From Bacteroidota bacterium (GTDB lineage Bacteria > Bacteroidota > Ignavibacteria > Kapaibacteriales > UBA2268), in contig JAJXYC010000013.1 in NCBI GenBank assembly GCA_021780815.1, forward strand, positions 303,706 to 367,705: a stretch of DNA of 64,000 nucleotides, in the 5' to 3' direction. The position numbers and the translations under genes are program-made. A model generated the notes under the pieces. The model ran no database searches and was not told where the DNA came from. It was given only the letters and a program-made list of their open reading frames with translations. Of the stretch, positions 43,219 to 52,148 are shown in pieces; position 1 is the stretch's first letter; every line of letters begins with the position of its first letter.

Positions 43219-44478
43219 TCATATGATGAACTTATAACCAATTGCATCAACAGCAGATTTAATTTTATTTAAATCAAAGTTACCTTTAATTGCCGCTGAA
43301 TTTTCGGCAAGAGATACTTTTACATCTTCTACTCCTTCAACACTGCGTATTGCTCGTTCTACATTCATTACACAATGAGAGCAACTCATACCTTCTACTT
43401 TAAATTTTTGCATTTGTGGAACTCCTTTTTTGAATTTTTCTTTAATTTTAATAGATAATTTATTGTAATATGAAAAAGATAATAGCGAAATAAAAATAAG
43501 GGCTAGAATATATTGCCAAAAAGAAAAAGAATTATTATGAATATGATTATGAATCATAAAAGTATGAGGATTAATATTAAAAATTGCATGGATCCAATTA
43601 AGTAGATAACCAAAAAATAAAGTCATGATAACAACAATAAATAAATACAATGAAAGTGACTTTTTACCTAAAATTTTAGATAAAATTGTAATAGAAGCGG
43701 CATTACTAACAGGACCAGCAACCAAAAAAGCATATGCTACACCGGGAGAAAGCCCTTTCATCATCAAGGTTACAGCAATAGGAATTGAAGCAGTAGCACA
43801 CACATACATTGGTATGCCAAACAAGATAATTAGCAGCATTGATAAAAATTCGCTTTGAAAAGCGGCTTCAGAAAAGAAATTATTTGGAATAACAGTAGCA
43901 ATAAGTCCTGCAATAATTAACCCAATGAGAAATTGAGTAGAAATATCGTTAATAAATTCTCCAAAAGCGTATTTGATTGATTTTTGTATTTTTTTGTAGA
44001 AGTTATCATGTAGTTCAATTTCTTGAAATTCAAATTTCACATCTTTAATTGTCTCATTAATAATATTTTTATTTTTATTAAAAAACAAAAAAACACTCCC
44101 ACCTAGAACACCCATAATTAAAGCGGCAATAGGTCTGAAAACAGCAAAAACAGGACCTAACATTCCATAAGTTGCGATAATACTATCTACTCCTGTTTGA
44201 GGAGTAGAAATTAGAAAAGCAATCACTGCGGGTTTTGAAGCACCATTTTTTGATAAATAAACACTAGTTGGAACAACTCCACAAGAACATAAAGGCAAAG
44301 GAACTCCAAAAAGTGCAGATTTGATTATTGATTTTAAATTGTTCCCGCCAATATGATTTGAAATTAAATCTTTGTTAAAAAACATATTTAACAAAGCCAC
44401 AAATGTCATACCTAAAAGTAGGTATTGAGACATTTCTATAATTAAAAACCATATATTATCAAAGAAATTCGTTATCAT
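43219..44478 (-). CDS. SO_0444-type Cu/Zn efflux permease with C-terminal HMA domain
   Basis: ATG 44478 is preferred to the track start 13 codons upstream. Roughly 350 residues form a DUF318/ArsP-like permease with two repeat halves: 'FGVPLPLCSCGVVPTSVYLSKNGASKPAVIAFLISTPQTG' and 'FGIPMYVCATASIPIAVTLMMKGLSPGVAYAFLVAGPVSN'. The CSCGV motif may bind metal. The last ~68 residues are a heavy-metal-associated domain with 'VEGMSCSHCVMNVERAIRSVEGV' (CxxC). This combination is the SO_0444 family, linked to copper and zinc tolerance. The HMA domain would deliver or sense metal in the cytoplasm. Monocistronic. Confidence 0.85.
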   Translation of the reverse strand: MITNFFDNIWFLIIEMSQYLLLGMTFVALLNMFFNKDLISNHIGGNNLKSIIKSALFGVPLPLCSCGVVPTSVYLSKNGASKPAVIAFLISTPQTGVDSIIATYGMLGPVFAVFRPIAALIMGVLGGSVFLFFNKNKNIINETIKDVKFEFQEIELHDNFYKKIQKSIKYAFGEFINDISTQFLIGLIIAGLIATVIPNNFFSEAAFQSEFLSMLLIILFGIPMYVCATASIPIAVTLMMKGLSPGVAYAFLVAGPVSNAASITILSKILGKKSLSLYLFIVVIMTLFFGYLLNWIHAIFNINPHTFMIHNHIHNNSFSFWQYILALIFISLLSFSYYNKLSIKIKEKFKKGVPQMQKFKVEGMSCSHCVMNVERAIRSVEGVEDVKVSLAENSAAIKGNFDLNKIKSAVDAIGYKFII

Positions 44479-44631
44479 TTTTTCTTTATTAAATTTTGCA
44501 AATATACGATTATACAATGAAAATATTTTAATTAATTTAGTATAGTTAAATATTGATTTTTAATGAAATTTAAGTAAATCAACTTTATTGTAAAAATTTT
44601 AATAATTTTGAAAAATTATTTATACAAAATT

Positions 44632-47600
44632 ATGCAAGAAATAATTGGAATTTCCTTAGGTTCAGCAAATATATCCTTTGTATTGGCAAAATTGACTTTG
44701 CAGAACAAAATAAATTATAGTTTAATTGGTAAATATGCTCATAATGGGAATCCGAAATTAATTTTTGAGACAAAATTAAAAGAAATCAATGCTTCAAATT
44801 TACCAGTAGTAGTAACAGGACGGAAATTTAGGAACTTAATTAATTTGCCAAATATATCAGAAGCCGAAGCGACAGAAGCGGGTTATTCATTGTTAAAACA
44901 AAAGTATGATGAAATTGAAACTATAGCATCGTTAGGTGCAGAATCTTTCATAGTTTATAAAATTGATAAATTAGGTTTTATAAATTCAGTTGAAACTAAG
45001 AATCAATGTGCTTCTGGAACAGGTGACTTTTTTTTGCAACAGATACGGAGAATGGATTTAACCATTGAAAATGCAGTAAGTATATCCAAAAATTGTGAGC
45101 CACATCGTGTTTCGGGGCGTTGTTCTGTTTTTGCCAAATCTGATTGTACGCATGCCCTAAACAAAGGTGTGCCTAAAAGCGAAGTTGTTGCAGGTTTATC
45201 AATGATGATTGCCGATAAAGTTAAAGAATTGTTGAGTAAAGGAAATCCTGGGAAGGTTCTTGTAATTGGTGGAGTAACTCATAATTCAGTCGTTTTAGAT
45301 TTTTTGAAAAAAGATTATCAAATAGTTGTTCCAGACGAAGCAGATTATTTTGAAGCACTTGGTGCGGCTACGTGGGGATTAAAACATAAAATTCTTTATA
45401 CTATTGATTATAGTAAGTTATTTAAAGATAATAAGTTTTCTTTTTCTTTTCATAAGCCATTAAAAAATTATGAAAATAAAGTTCAATTTAAGCAAATTCA
45501 CAAAAGTAAAGCAAAAATAGAAGATGAATTAATTTTAGGACTTGATGTAGGTTCCACAACAACGAAAGCAGTATTAGTCAATAGAGCAACTTATGAAATA
45601 GTTGCAGATGCTTATCTTTATACGCACGGAGACCCAATAGCAGCAGCAAAAAAATGTTATATAAAAATTAAAAATCAAATACCAATAGGGACTAAAATTG
45701 TTGGGATAGGTACAACAGGTTCGGGTAGGCATATAGCAGGATTGCACGCTCAAACTCCTGCAATTTTCAATGAAATTATTGCTCATGCTTCAGCGGCTGT
45801 TTATTTCGACCCCGAAGTAGATACAATTTTTGAAATAGGTGGACAAGACGCAAAATATACTTATTTAGTAAACAAAGTGCCAGCTGATTATGCTATGAAT
45901 GAAGCTTGTTCAGCAGGTACAGGGTCGTTTATTGAAGAATCAGCGTATGAAACATTAAATGTTAAAGTTCAAGAAATCGAAGGTATTGCAATGCAGTCTA
46001 CTAATCCACCAAATTTTTCGGACCAATGTGCCGCTTTTATAAGTAGTGATATTAAAACTGCTATGCAAGAAGGCATTTCAAAAGAAGATGTGGTGGCAGG
46101 GCTTGTATATTCAATTTGTTTGAATTATGTTAATAGAGTTAAAGGTAATCGTCAAGTTGGAAAGAAAATATTTATGCAAGGCGGTGTTTGTTACAATAAA
46201 GCAATACCAATTGCAATGGCGGCTTTAACGGACAAAGAAATTATTGTACCGCCAGAACCCGGTTTAATGGGAGCTTTTGGTGTTGCTTTGGAAGTAATTG
46301 AAAAGCAGAAATTGGGATTACTTAATCAAATGGAAGTTGATTTAAGTGAATTAATTCTACGAGAAGTAACTTATTTAAAGCCATTTGTTTGTAAAGGTGG
46401 GAAAGAACATTGTGACATCGCTTGTGAAATTAATTTAGTTTCAATTAATGGCAAAAAATATCCATTTGGTGGTGCATGCAATAAATATTATAATTTACTT
46501 CAAAATCAAAAGTTTGATGCTCAAAAATATGATTTTGTAAAGATAAGAGAAGATGTCATATTTCATAAATATGCAAAAAATATTAATTTCCCTGATAATA
46601 CAAAAACAATCGGAATTAATTTTTCTTTTCATACCCACACACTTTATCCGTTATATTATAATTTTTTTACACAATTAGGTTTTCGTGTTATATTATCTGA
46701 CCAATTTGATGAACGTGGATACGAAAGGGAATTAACCTCGTTCTGCTATCCTGCACAATTATCATTAGGATTGTTTCAAAATTTAATTGAAAAGCACCCT
46801 GATTATTTTTTTGTACCCAATATATATGAAATGTATGTTTATGGTTCAGAAAATGAAAGATTGGATTTTAATTCAACTTGTGTTTTCGTTCAAGGTGAAC
46901 CATTTTTTCTTAAACAAGCGTATAAAGATTATAAAATTGAAAATAAAATAATCTCGCCAAAGTTAAACTTTGCAAAAGGTTGGGAGTCACAAGAAAATAT
47001 TTTTGTAGAAGTTGCTAAACAAATAGGTATTGATGATGAAATTAAAGCCAAGGAAGCATATAAATTTGCTGTGCAGCAATTACTTTTATCTCAAAGGGAA
47101 TTAGTAGAAATTGGCAAGGAAGTTTTAAAGAAGATTGAAAAAGAAGATGCGTATGGTGTCGTTTTATTAGGAAGGACATATAATTCATTTAATGAAATTG
47201 CAAATAAAGGAATACCGCAAAAATTTGCCTCTCGAGGTATTTACATTATACCTTACGATATGCTCGATTATAGATTTGAAGAGATTGACGATGCAATGTA
47301 TTGGGAAGGTGGTAAAAAAATTCTCAAATCAGCAAAAATTATTTCCAAAAATCCAAAATTGTTTGCAACTTATATCTCAAACTTTTCTTGTGGTCCTGAT
47401 TCTTTAATAATTACTACTTTTCGTGAATTAATGGGGACAAAACCTAATTTAACATTAGAGTTAGATAGTCATTCTGCCGATGCTGGAATAAATACAAGAG
47501 TTGATGCTTTCTTAGATATTGTAGAAAATTACCTTAAAATATCCAATAATATAACAAATAACGAACAAAAATTTAAAATTGCAGAATTAAAATCTGTGAA

Positions 47601-49002
47601 AGGTGTTGGATTTTTTGTTACTCCAGAAGGAAAAGAAATTCCGATTAGTAGCAAAGAGGTACAAATATTAATTCCTTCAATGGGTGATATAGCAGCTCCA
47701 TTATTTGCATCGGCATTAAGAAGTTTAGGTTTTAATGCCATAGCACTACCAGAAGCCGATACGGAGACGCTGAAAATAGGACGTTCTATTGCTTCTGGGA
47801 AAGAATGCTTACCTTTACTTATTTTAGCTGGAAGTTTAATTAAATGGGTTGAAAATGAATGGGATGGGGAAAAATATATTGCTTTCTTTAATATCCAAGG
47901 GGCGGGAAATTGTAGATTAGGACAATACCCAGTTTTTTTAAGGCATGTTATTCGTAAAAAGAGATGGACAAAAGTTGCCCAAATGACATTAATGAATGAA
48001 GATGGATTTGCAGGGTTTGGCGAAGATTTTGCAGTAAGAGGAATTCAATCTATTCTTGCAAGCGATGTATTAGATGATGTGCGTTCTGCAATCCTTGCTA
48101 ATGCTTTAAATCCTGATGACGGACTTGCTTTTTTCAATACGCAAATGGAAGAATTAAATAAAGTTATGGAAACAAATCCAAAAAGATTTTTAGATGCTTT
48201 AAAATTTGTAGCACAGGCAATAAATGAGAAAGTTCCTTCAAAAATTAATATTCACGATTCCAAATATATTGGTTTAATGGGTGAAATATTTGTAAGGCGA
48301 GATGGATTTTCTCATAAATGGTTAAACAAGGCATTGGCTAAAAGAGGATTTGTAACGAAAGATTCTTATATCTCTGAATGGGTATTTTATGTGGATTATT
48401 TACTTGAAAAACAGCTACTCGAGCCTGAACAATCTTTACGAAATAAATTAGAGAGAAAGATAAGAAACACTTATATGCGAAGAATTGAAAAGAAAATCAA
48501 AAAAATACTTGTCAAATCTGGATATTATGAGTACAAAGGCAATCATATTGCCGAAATGGTTGAAAATGCAAAACATATTTTACCTCTTGATTATAAAGGT
48601 GAGCCAGGCATTGTGTTAGGAGCAACTTTAACCCATGGGCTATCTGATTATGCTGGTATAATTAATGTTGGACCTTTTGGCTGTATGCCGACTAGAATTA
48701 CCGAAGCTGTAACTGTGCCTGAATTAAATATTGATAGTAAAATCAGAGCTATGAACAATACAAAACCAAATTTCCAACTATCAGAAATTTGGAATGGTGC
48801 AGCACGTATTCCTTTTTTAACTATTGAGACTGATGGAAATGTTTATCCTCAGATTATAGAAGCAAAGTTAGAAGCGTTTTTGTTGCAATCTGAACGAGCA
48901 GCTAAATTAATTAAAATTGCTCAAATGTCCAAAGTAGGACAAGTCTCATTGCATCAAAATAGCGGAAACTCTTTCGAAATGAAATCAATAGAAAAGAATT
49001 AA
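44632..49002 (+). CDS. Giant BadF/BadG-type acyl-CoA dehydratase activase with DUF2229
   Basis: ATG 44632 ('MQEIIGISLGSANISFV') is preferred over the track's TTG. Two ASKHA ATPase activase units lie in tandem: about 4-260 with 'KNQCASGTGDFFLQQIRRM', and about 305-570 with 'LILGLDVGSTTTKAVLV', 'EIGGQDAKYTYL' and 'NEACSAGTGSFIEESAYE'. The conserved cysteines would hold a bridging [4Fe-4S] cluster. From about 640 a DUF2229/HgdC-partner-like region ('KTIGINFSFHTHTLYPLYYNFF') and a HgdB-like part ('FSCGPDSLIITTFRELMG') follow. Such proteins inject electrons, driven by ATP, into 2-hydroxyacyl-CoA dehydratases or benzoyl-CoA reductases. No dehydratase subunits are adjacent, so the partner is elsewhere or built in. 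This suggests anaerobic metabolism. Confidence 0.85.
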   Translation: MQEIIGISLGSANISFVLAKLTLQNKINYSLIGKYAHNGNPKLIFETKLKEINASNLPVVVTGRKFRNLINLPNISEAEATEAGYSLLKQKYDEIETIASLGAESFIVYKIDKLGFINSVETKNQCASGTGDFFLQQIRRMDLTIENAVSISKNCEPHRVSGRCSVFAKSDCTHALNKGVPKSEVVAGLSMMIADKVKELLSKGNPGKVLVIGGVTHNSVVLDFLKKDYQIVVPDEADYFEALGAATWGLKHKILYTIDYSKLFKDNKFSFSFHKPLKNYENKVQFKQIHKSKAKIEDELILGLDVGSTTTKAVLVNRATYEIVADAYLYTHGDPIAAAKKCYIKIKNQIPIGTKIVGIGTTGSGRHIAGLHAQTPAIFNEIIAHASAAVYFDPEVDTIFEIGGQDAKYTYLVNKVPADYAMNEACSAGTGSFIEESAYETLNVKVQEIEGIAMQSTNPPNFSDQCAAFISSDIKTAMQEGISKEDVVAGLVYSICLNYVNRVKGNRQVGKKIFMQGGVCYNKAIPIAMAALTDKEIIVPPEPGLMGAFGVALEVIEKQKLGLLNQMEVDLSELILREVTYLKPFVCKGGKEHCDIACEINLVSINGKKYPFGGACNKYYNLLQNQKFDAQKYDFVKIREDVIFHKYAKNINFPDNTKTIGINFSFHTHTLYPLYYNFFTQLGFRVILSDQFDERGYERELTSFCYPAQLSLGLFQNLIEKHPDYFFVPNIYEMYVYGSENERLDFNSTCVFVQGEPFFLKQAYKDYKIENKIISPKLNFAKGWESQENIFVEVAKQIGIDDEIKAKEAYKFAVQQLLLSQRELVEIGKEVLKKIEKEDAYGVVLLGRTYNSFNEIANKGIPQKFASRGIYIIPYDMLDYRFEEIDDAMYWEGGKKILKSAKIISKNPKLFATYISNFSCGPDSLIITTFRELMGTKPNLTLELDSHSADAGINTRVDAFLDIVENYLKISNNITNNEQKFKIAELKSVKGVGFFVTPEGKEIPISSKEVQILIPSMGDIAAPLFASALRSLGFNAIALPEADTETLKIGRSIASGKECLPLLILAGSLIKWVENEWDGEKYIAFFNIQGAGNCRLGQYPVFLRHVIRKKRWTKVAQMTLMNEDGFAGFGEDFAVRGIQSILASDVLDDVRSAILANALNPDDGLAFFNTQMEELNKVMETNPKRFLDALKFVAQAINEKVPSKINIHDSKYIGLMGEIFVRRDGFSHKWLNKALAKRGFVTKDSYISEWVFYVDYLLEKQLLEPEQSLRNKLERKIRNTYMRRIEKKIKKILVKSGYYEYKGNHIAEMVENAKHILPLDYKGEPGIVLGATLTHGLSDYAGIINVGPFGCMPTRITEAVTVPELNIDSKIRAMNNTKPNFQLSEIWNGAARIPFLTIETDGNVYPQIIEAKLEAFLLQSERAAKLIKIAQMSKVGQVSLHQNSGNSFEMKSIEKN

Positions 49003-49075
49003 CTTATAATTAGAATTTTTTACTTTTTTTTGTTTTTATAATTTAATAAATATTTCATAGAAAACTAAAAATAAT

Positions 49076-49106
49076 TTTGTTAATTTATAAACTTTATTTA
49101 TTTTTG
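49076..49106 (+). promoter_or_regulatory. Bacteroidota-type promoter for the DUF805 gene
   Basis: TTTG at 49076-49079 and TATTTTTG at 49099-49106 are separated by exactly 19 bases, matching TTTG-N19-TAnnTTTG. Transcription would start about 115 bases before the ATG. Confidence 0.65.
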
Positions 49107-49140
49107 CAAAATAATTGTTGATGGTTATAAAACAAATAAT

Positions 49141-49228
49141 AATTAAATAATTTGTGGAGTCCAGAAACCACACACAAAAAACGGGGCGTATTCTGAAAAG
49201 CCAAACGAGTAGGGGAAAGGGAGTTACT
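49141..49228 (+). ncRNA. Candidate structured 5' leader of the DUF805 gene
   Basis: The ~110-base leader is richer in G+C than the surroundings and contains short pairings (GTGG...CCAC at 49153-49173, GGGGC...GCC near 49183-49203) and a strong AAAGGGAG ribosome site before ATG 49229. A 'DUF805' class of conserved RNA motifs has been described upstream of genes of this family. I recognise the context, not a confirmed covariance match. Confidence 0.4.
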
Positions 49229-49594
49229 ATGAACTGGTATTTGTACGTATTAAGCCACTATGCTGATTTTACTGGCAGAGCAAGAAGAAAGGAATATTGG
49301 ATGTTTTTTTTATTCAATATTATTTTTGCGGCGATTGCGGTGATTTTAGACAACATACTTGGTATAGCAAAATTGGGAATTGGTCCTATTTATATACTGT
49401 ATATTTTAGCAATGTTGATACCGAGCCTATCTGTTGGAGTTAGGCGGCTCCATGATGTTGGAAAATCTGGTTGGATGTTGTTAATTGCCTTTATTCCAAT
49501 CATTGGTTCAATATGGCTACTTGTCTTGATGTTGCTTGATAGCAAAATGGGAGAAAATCAGTATGGACCTAATCCAAAAGAATTAGCACAATAA
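49229..49594 (+). CDS. DUF805 family inner-membrane protein
   Basis: The track ORF begins in the leader. ATG 49229 ('MNWYLYVLSHYADFTGRARRKEYW') follows a strong Shine-Dalgarno and gives 121 aa, the usual DUF805 size. The family's N-terminal 'FxGRARRKEYW', three or four hydrophobic helices and 'LIPSLSVGVRRLHDVGKSGWMLLIAFIPIIGSIWLLVLM' are all present, as is the C-terminal 'GENQYGPNPK'. The molecular role of DUF805 (YhaH-like) proteins is not known. It is a single gene ending in a hairpin terminator. Confidence 0.9.
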   Translation: MNWYLYVLSHYADFTGRARRKEYWMFFLFNIIFAAIAVILDNILGIAKLGIGPIYILYILAMLIPSLSVGVRRLHDVGKSGWMLLIAFIPIIGSIWLLVLMLLDSKMGENQYGPNPKELAQ

Positions 49595-49612
49595 ATAAAA
49601 ATTTTTTTACTT

Positions 49613-49659
49613 ACTGCGTTAAGAAATTAGTACTGTCCTAATTAGTTTTTTAACGCAGT
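49613..49659 (+). terminator. Hairpin terminator after the DUF805 gene
   Basis: ACTGCGTTAAGAAATTAG pairs imperfectly with CTAATTAGTTTTTTAACGCAGT, a long stem of two helices with a bulge, shortly after the stop codon. Confidence 0.7.
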
Positions 49660-50009
49660 TTCTCATTTGAGATTGTTTACCGGTCTGAAGACTCAAGGTG
49701 AAATATTAGTTATTTGCACTTACCTTGAAAAAGTGGAAATAAAACATTAATAAAAACAGTTAAGATTGTAAAAATATAAAAGCAATAAAAAAAGCAGGAA
49801 TTAAATTTAAAAACCCGACAGGACTTGCCTTTGAAAGGGAGCAAGTTGGAGGAAATAAATTGCAAGAAATGGAAAAAATAATTTAGTATAGATACTGAAA
49901 TAATTGGCACATAACACAGCAATATAAAATATAAATAAAATTTATAATACATTGATTATGAACATAATAAATCCCTCTTTAAAGGAGGGATTTATTAAAA
50001 AAAATTAAT
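49660..50009. other. Intergenic region with terminator and a weak relic frame
   Basis: About 350 bases. A rightward open piece (about 49770-49885) reads 'AIKKAGIKFKNPTGLAFERE' and ends at a stop, unassigned. The 80-aa leftward ORF on the track is hydrophobic only because of A/T bias. A terminator for the decarboxylase operon lies at 49966-49996. Confidence 0.35.
49966..49996 (-). terminator. Terminator of the Na+-pump decarboxylase operon
   Basis: AATAAATCCCTC...GAGGGATTTATT is a perfect inverted repeat with a GC-rich core and A/T-rich feet, about 15 bases past the beta-subunit stop. Confidence 0.85.
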
Positions 50010-51176
50010 TTAATGACCTAAAATTGCAATTAATACACCTGCAGCGACGGCTGTACCGATTACACCTGCAACATTAGGACCCATAGCATGCATTAAAAGA
50101 TAATTATCAGGGTTATACTCTTGACCGACATTATGGCTTACTCTTGCCGCCATTGGTACAGCCGAAACACCTGCTGAACCGATTAATGGATTTATCTTGC
50201 CGCCAGTCAATTTATACATCATTTTACCAAGTAGTAATCCTCCAACAGTTGAAAATCCAAAAGCAAATACACCTAAAACTATAATTTTTATAGTTTCAAG
50301 TCGTAAAAATGAATCGGCGGTCATTGTCAAACCAACTGAAACACCAAGAAAGAACGTGATGATGTTAATTAATTCATTTTGTGCCATATTAGTCAATCTT
50401 TCAACAACTCCGGATTCACGCATCAAATTACCACCCATTAACATTGCTAAAAGAGGTGCCGCTGGTGGAACTATTAAAGTTCCAAAAAGAATTACAAGAA
50501 TTGGGAAAATAATTTTTACTTTACGAGAAACTTGTTTTGAAGGTGGCATTACAACTTCCCGTTCCTTCTTTGTTGTAAGTAGTCTCATTATTGGTGGTTG
50601 AATCAGCGGAACTAATGCCATATAAGAATATGCGGCAACGGCAATCGCACCGAGCAAATGCGGTGCTAATTTCAAAGTTAAATAAATGGCAGTAGGACCA
50701 TCAGCACCTCCTATTATGCCTATTGCTGCTGCTTCGTTTAAATTAAATCCAAGCATAACAGCCAATATAAGTGCTGCAAAAACACCAAATTGTGCTGCTG
50801 CACCTAATAAGAAAGTCTTTGGATTTGCTAGAAGAGGACCAAAGTCTGTCATTGCTCCAATTCCGAGAAAAATAAGCGGCGGGAAAATTTCCAGAGTTAC
50901 ACCTTTCGAAAGCCAGTAAAACAATCCACCTGTTGATTGAAATTCAGGCAAGTTATTTACCATTTGAACAACAGGCAAATCTAACAAGCCATTTCCAGGT
51001 AAATTTGTTAAAAAAGCACCTAATCCAATAGGCAAAAGCAACAATGGTTCGAAATTCTTTTTAATTGCTAAATACATCAAAAGCAAAGCAATAGCCATCA
51101 TTAGAATTTGTCCCCAAGTTAAACTCCAAAAGCCCATTCCGTGCATGAATTTATTGAAAAAATCAATTATATTCAT
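50010..51176 (-). CDS. Sodium-translocating decarboxylase beta subunit (OadB/MmdB/GcdB)
   Basis: The integral membrane subunit couples decarboxylation of carboxybiotin to Na+ export. About 388 aa with 9-11 hydrophobic helices and the family signatures '[20 protein letters not shown]', '[14 protein letters not shown]', '[24 protein letters not shown]' (the Asp used for Na+/H+ handling), '[46 protein letters not shown]' and a Gly/Ala-rich C-terminus. Oxaloacetate, methylmalonyl-CoA and glutaconyl-CoA pumps share this subunit. The carboxyltransferase at the other end of the operon points to methylmalonyl-CoA. It is the last gene of the leftward operon, 8 bp after the biotin carrier. Confidence 0.94.
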   Translation of the reverse strand: MNIIDFFNKFMHGMGFWSLTWGQILMMAIALLLMYLAIKKNFEPLLLLPIGLGAFLTNLPGNGLLDLPVVQMVNNLPEFQSTGGLFYWLSKGVTLEIFPPLIFLGIGAMTDFGPLLANPKTFLLGAAAQFGVFAALILAVMLGFNLNEAAAIGIIGGADGPTAIYLTLKLAPHLLGAIAVAAYSYMALVPLIQPPIMRLLTTKKEREVVMPPSKQVSRKVKIIFPILVILFGTLIVPPAAPLLAMLMGGNLMRESGVVERLTNMAQNELINIITFFLGVSVGLTMTADSFLRLETIKIIVLGVFAFGFSTVGGLLLGKMMYKLTGGKINPLIGSAGVSAVPMAARVSHNVGQEYNPDNYLLMHAMGPNVAGVIGTAVAAGVLIAILGH

Positions 51177-51184
51177 TTTCTCCT

Positions 51185-51586
51185 CTATTCGAATTCAAGT
51201 AACTTTTGACCACTTTCTACTAACATTCCCGTTGAAACAAGAATAGTTTTAACTTTACCATCAACAGGTGCAAAAATATTGGTCTTCATTTTCATTGCTT
51301 CTAATTCAATTATAATTTGTCCTTTTTTTACAACATCTCCTGGTGTAGTTTTTATTGTCATAATTTTGCCGTTCATTGGTGAACGTAATACATTATCAGT
51401 CATCGTAGTTGTAGGTTGAGTTGTTGACCGGGTGTACGATGGATATGGAGCGGTTACTGTTTCCCCACTTGTTTTGCCCATTTGTGGAACTATTTCTTTC
51501 AAATTCTCTAAAGTTTCTTCTTCTTCTATTAATTCAACTTCAACTTCATAAGTTGCACCATTTACTGTTACTAATAATTTTTTCAT
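51185..51586 (-). CDS. Biotin carboxyl carrier subunit of the decarboxylase
   Basis: About 133 aa. An N-terminal strand pair ('[23 protein letters not shown]') is followed by a Pro/Thr-rich hinge and a biotinyl domain with the biotin lysine in '[15 protein letters not shown]' and the tail '[16 protein letters not shown]'. It ferries CO2 from the carboxyltransferase to the membrane beta subunit. The start is ATG 51586. An alternative ATG three codons upstream (51595) is possible. It corresponds to MmdC/GcdC-type subunits. Confidence 0.92.
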   Translation of the reverse strand: MKKLLVTVNGATYEVEVELIEEEETLENLKEIVPQMGKTSGETVTAPYPSYTRSTTQPTTTMTDNVLRSPMNGKIMTIKTTPGDVVKKGQIIIELEAMKMKTNIFAPVDGKVKTILVSTGMLVESGQKLLEFE

Positions 51587-51608
51587 ATTATACATCCTTT
51601 ATTTTCAA

Positions 51609-51965
51609 TTATTTATTAATTTTTATGTGGTGTGAATCAATCAACGATAAACGTCCAATTCTGGACCATGATGTATCGTCAGGTTCCGTTAAAAATCGAA
51701 TTGATTTAACTCTAACTTTTGTTTGCAAAGTAGCAAAAACCGATGCTGCAATTACCGCAATTATTTCGGGATCTATTTCATCTGTTACAGTTGTGCTTTT
51801 CTTTGTGGGTTCATTTCTAAGTTTCTTTGCAACTTTTCTTTTATTGAAATACGAACTGATTTTCCCTATAACTACGATTAAAATATAGAAGAAGAATAAA
51901 GATGCGAAGACTCCAGTTAAGCCGATAAAAAGCAAATTAACAGATTCTAATAATGATGGACTCAT
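51609..51965 (-). CDS. Na+-pump decarboxylase gamma subunit (OadG/MmdD-like)
   Basis: 118 aa with one N-terminal membrane helix ('VNLLFIGLTGVFASLFFFYILIVVIGKI') and a cytoplasmic part containing 'DEIDPEIIAVIAASVFATLQTKVRVKSIRFL', the pattern of gamma/delta subunits ('PEIVAVIAAAV'). This small protein assembles the decarboxylase complex at the membrane. It lies between the 55-aa ORF and the biotin carrier in the operon. Confidence 0.85.
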   Translation of the reverse strand: MSPSLLESVNLLFIGLTGVFASLFFFYILIVVIGKISSYFNKRKVAKKLRNEPTKKSTTVTDEIDPEIIAVIAASVFATLQTKVRVKSIRFLTEPDDTSWSRIGRLSLIDSHHIKINK

Positions 51966-51968
51966 AAA

Positions 51969-52136
51969 TTACTCCTTATCTTTTTTGAACTTAGTTTTGC
52001 TGCTCGTTGGTCTAGAAAATTTATTAATTACACCTTTGCTATAGCTTTCGTAACTACTTTCTTTTTTATCGGTAATATCTTCGATTTCAATTTCATATTC
52101 TTTATTTTTAATTTTCATAAACATTTTGTAAAACAT
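51969..52136 (-). CDS. Small 55-aa protein of the decarboxylase operon
   Basis: This gene is below the ORF-track cut-off. From ATG 52136 it reads 'MFYKMFMKIKNKEYEIEIED' and continues to a basic tail ('FSRPTSSKTKFKKDKE'). Internal ATG codons give alternative starts, and the most natural is 'MKIKNKEYEIEIEDI'. That segment resembles the first beta strands of biotin-carrier N-termini (compare '[19 protein letters not shown]' in the carrier two genes on), so it may be a small adaptor or a duplicated, truncated carrier N-domain. It sits between mmdA and the gamma-subunit gene with short gaps, so it is likely translated. Function unknown. Confidence 0.6.
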   Translation of the reverse strand: MFYKMFMKIKNKEYEIEIEDITDKKESSYESYSKGVINKFSRPTSSKTKFKKDKE

Positions 52137-52148
52137 AAAAATCTCCTG

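Noticed and set aside
49710-49952. 80-aa leftward hydrophobic ORF
   Set aside because: Phe/Tyr-rich composition follows from A/T bias, and it has no recognisable domain and no ribosome site.
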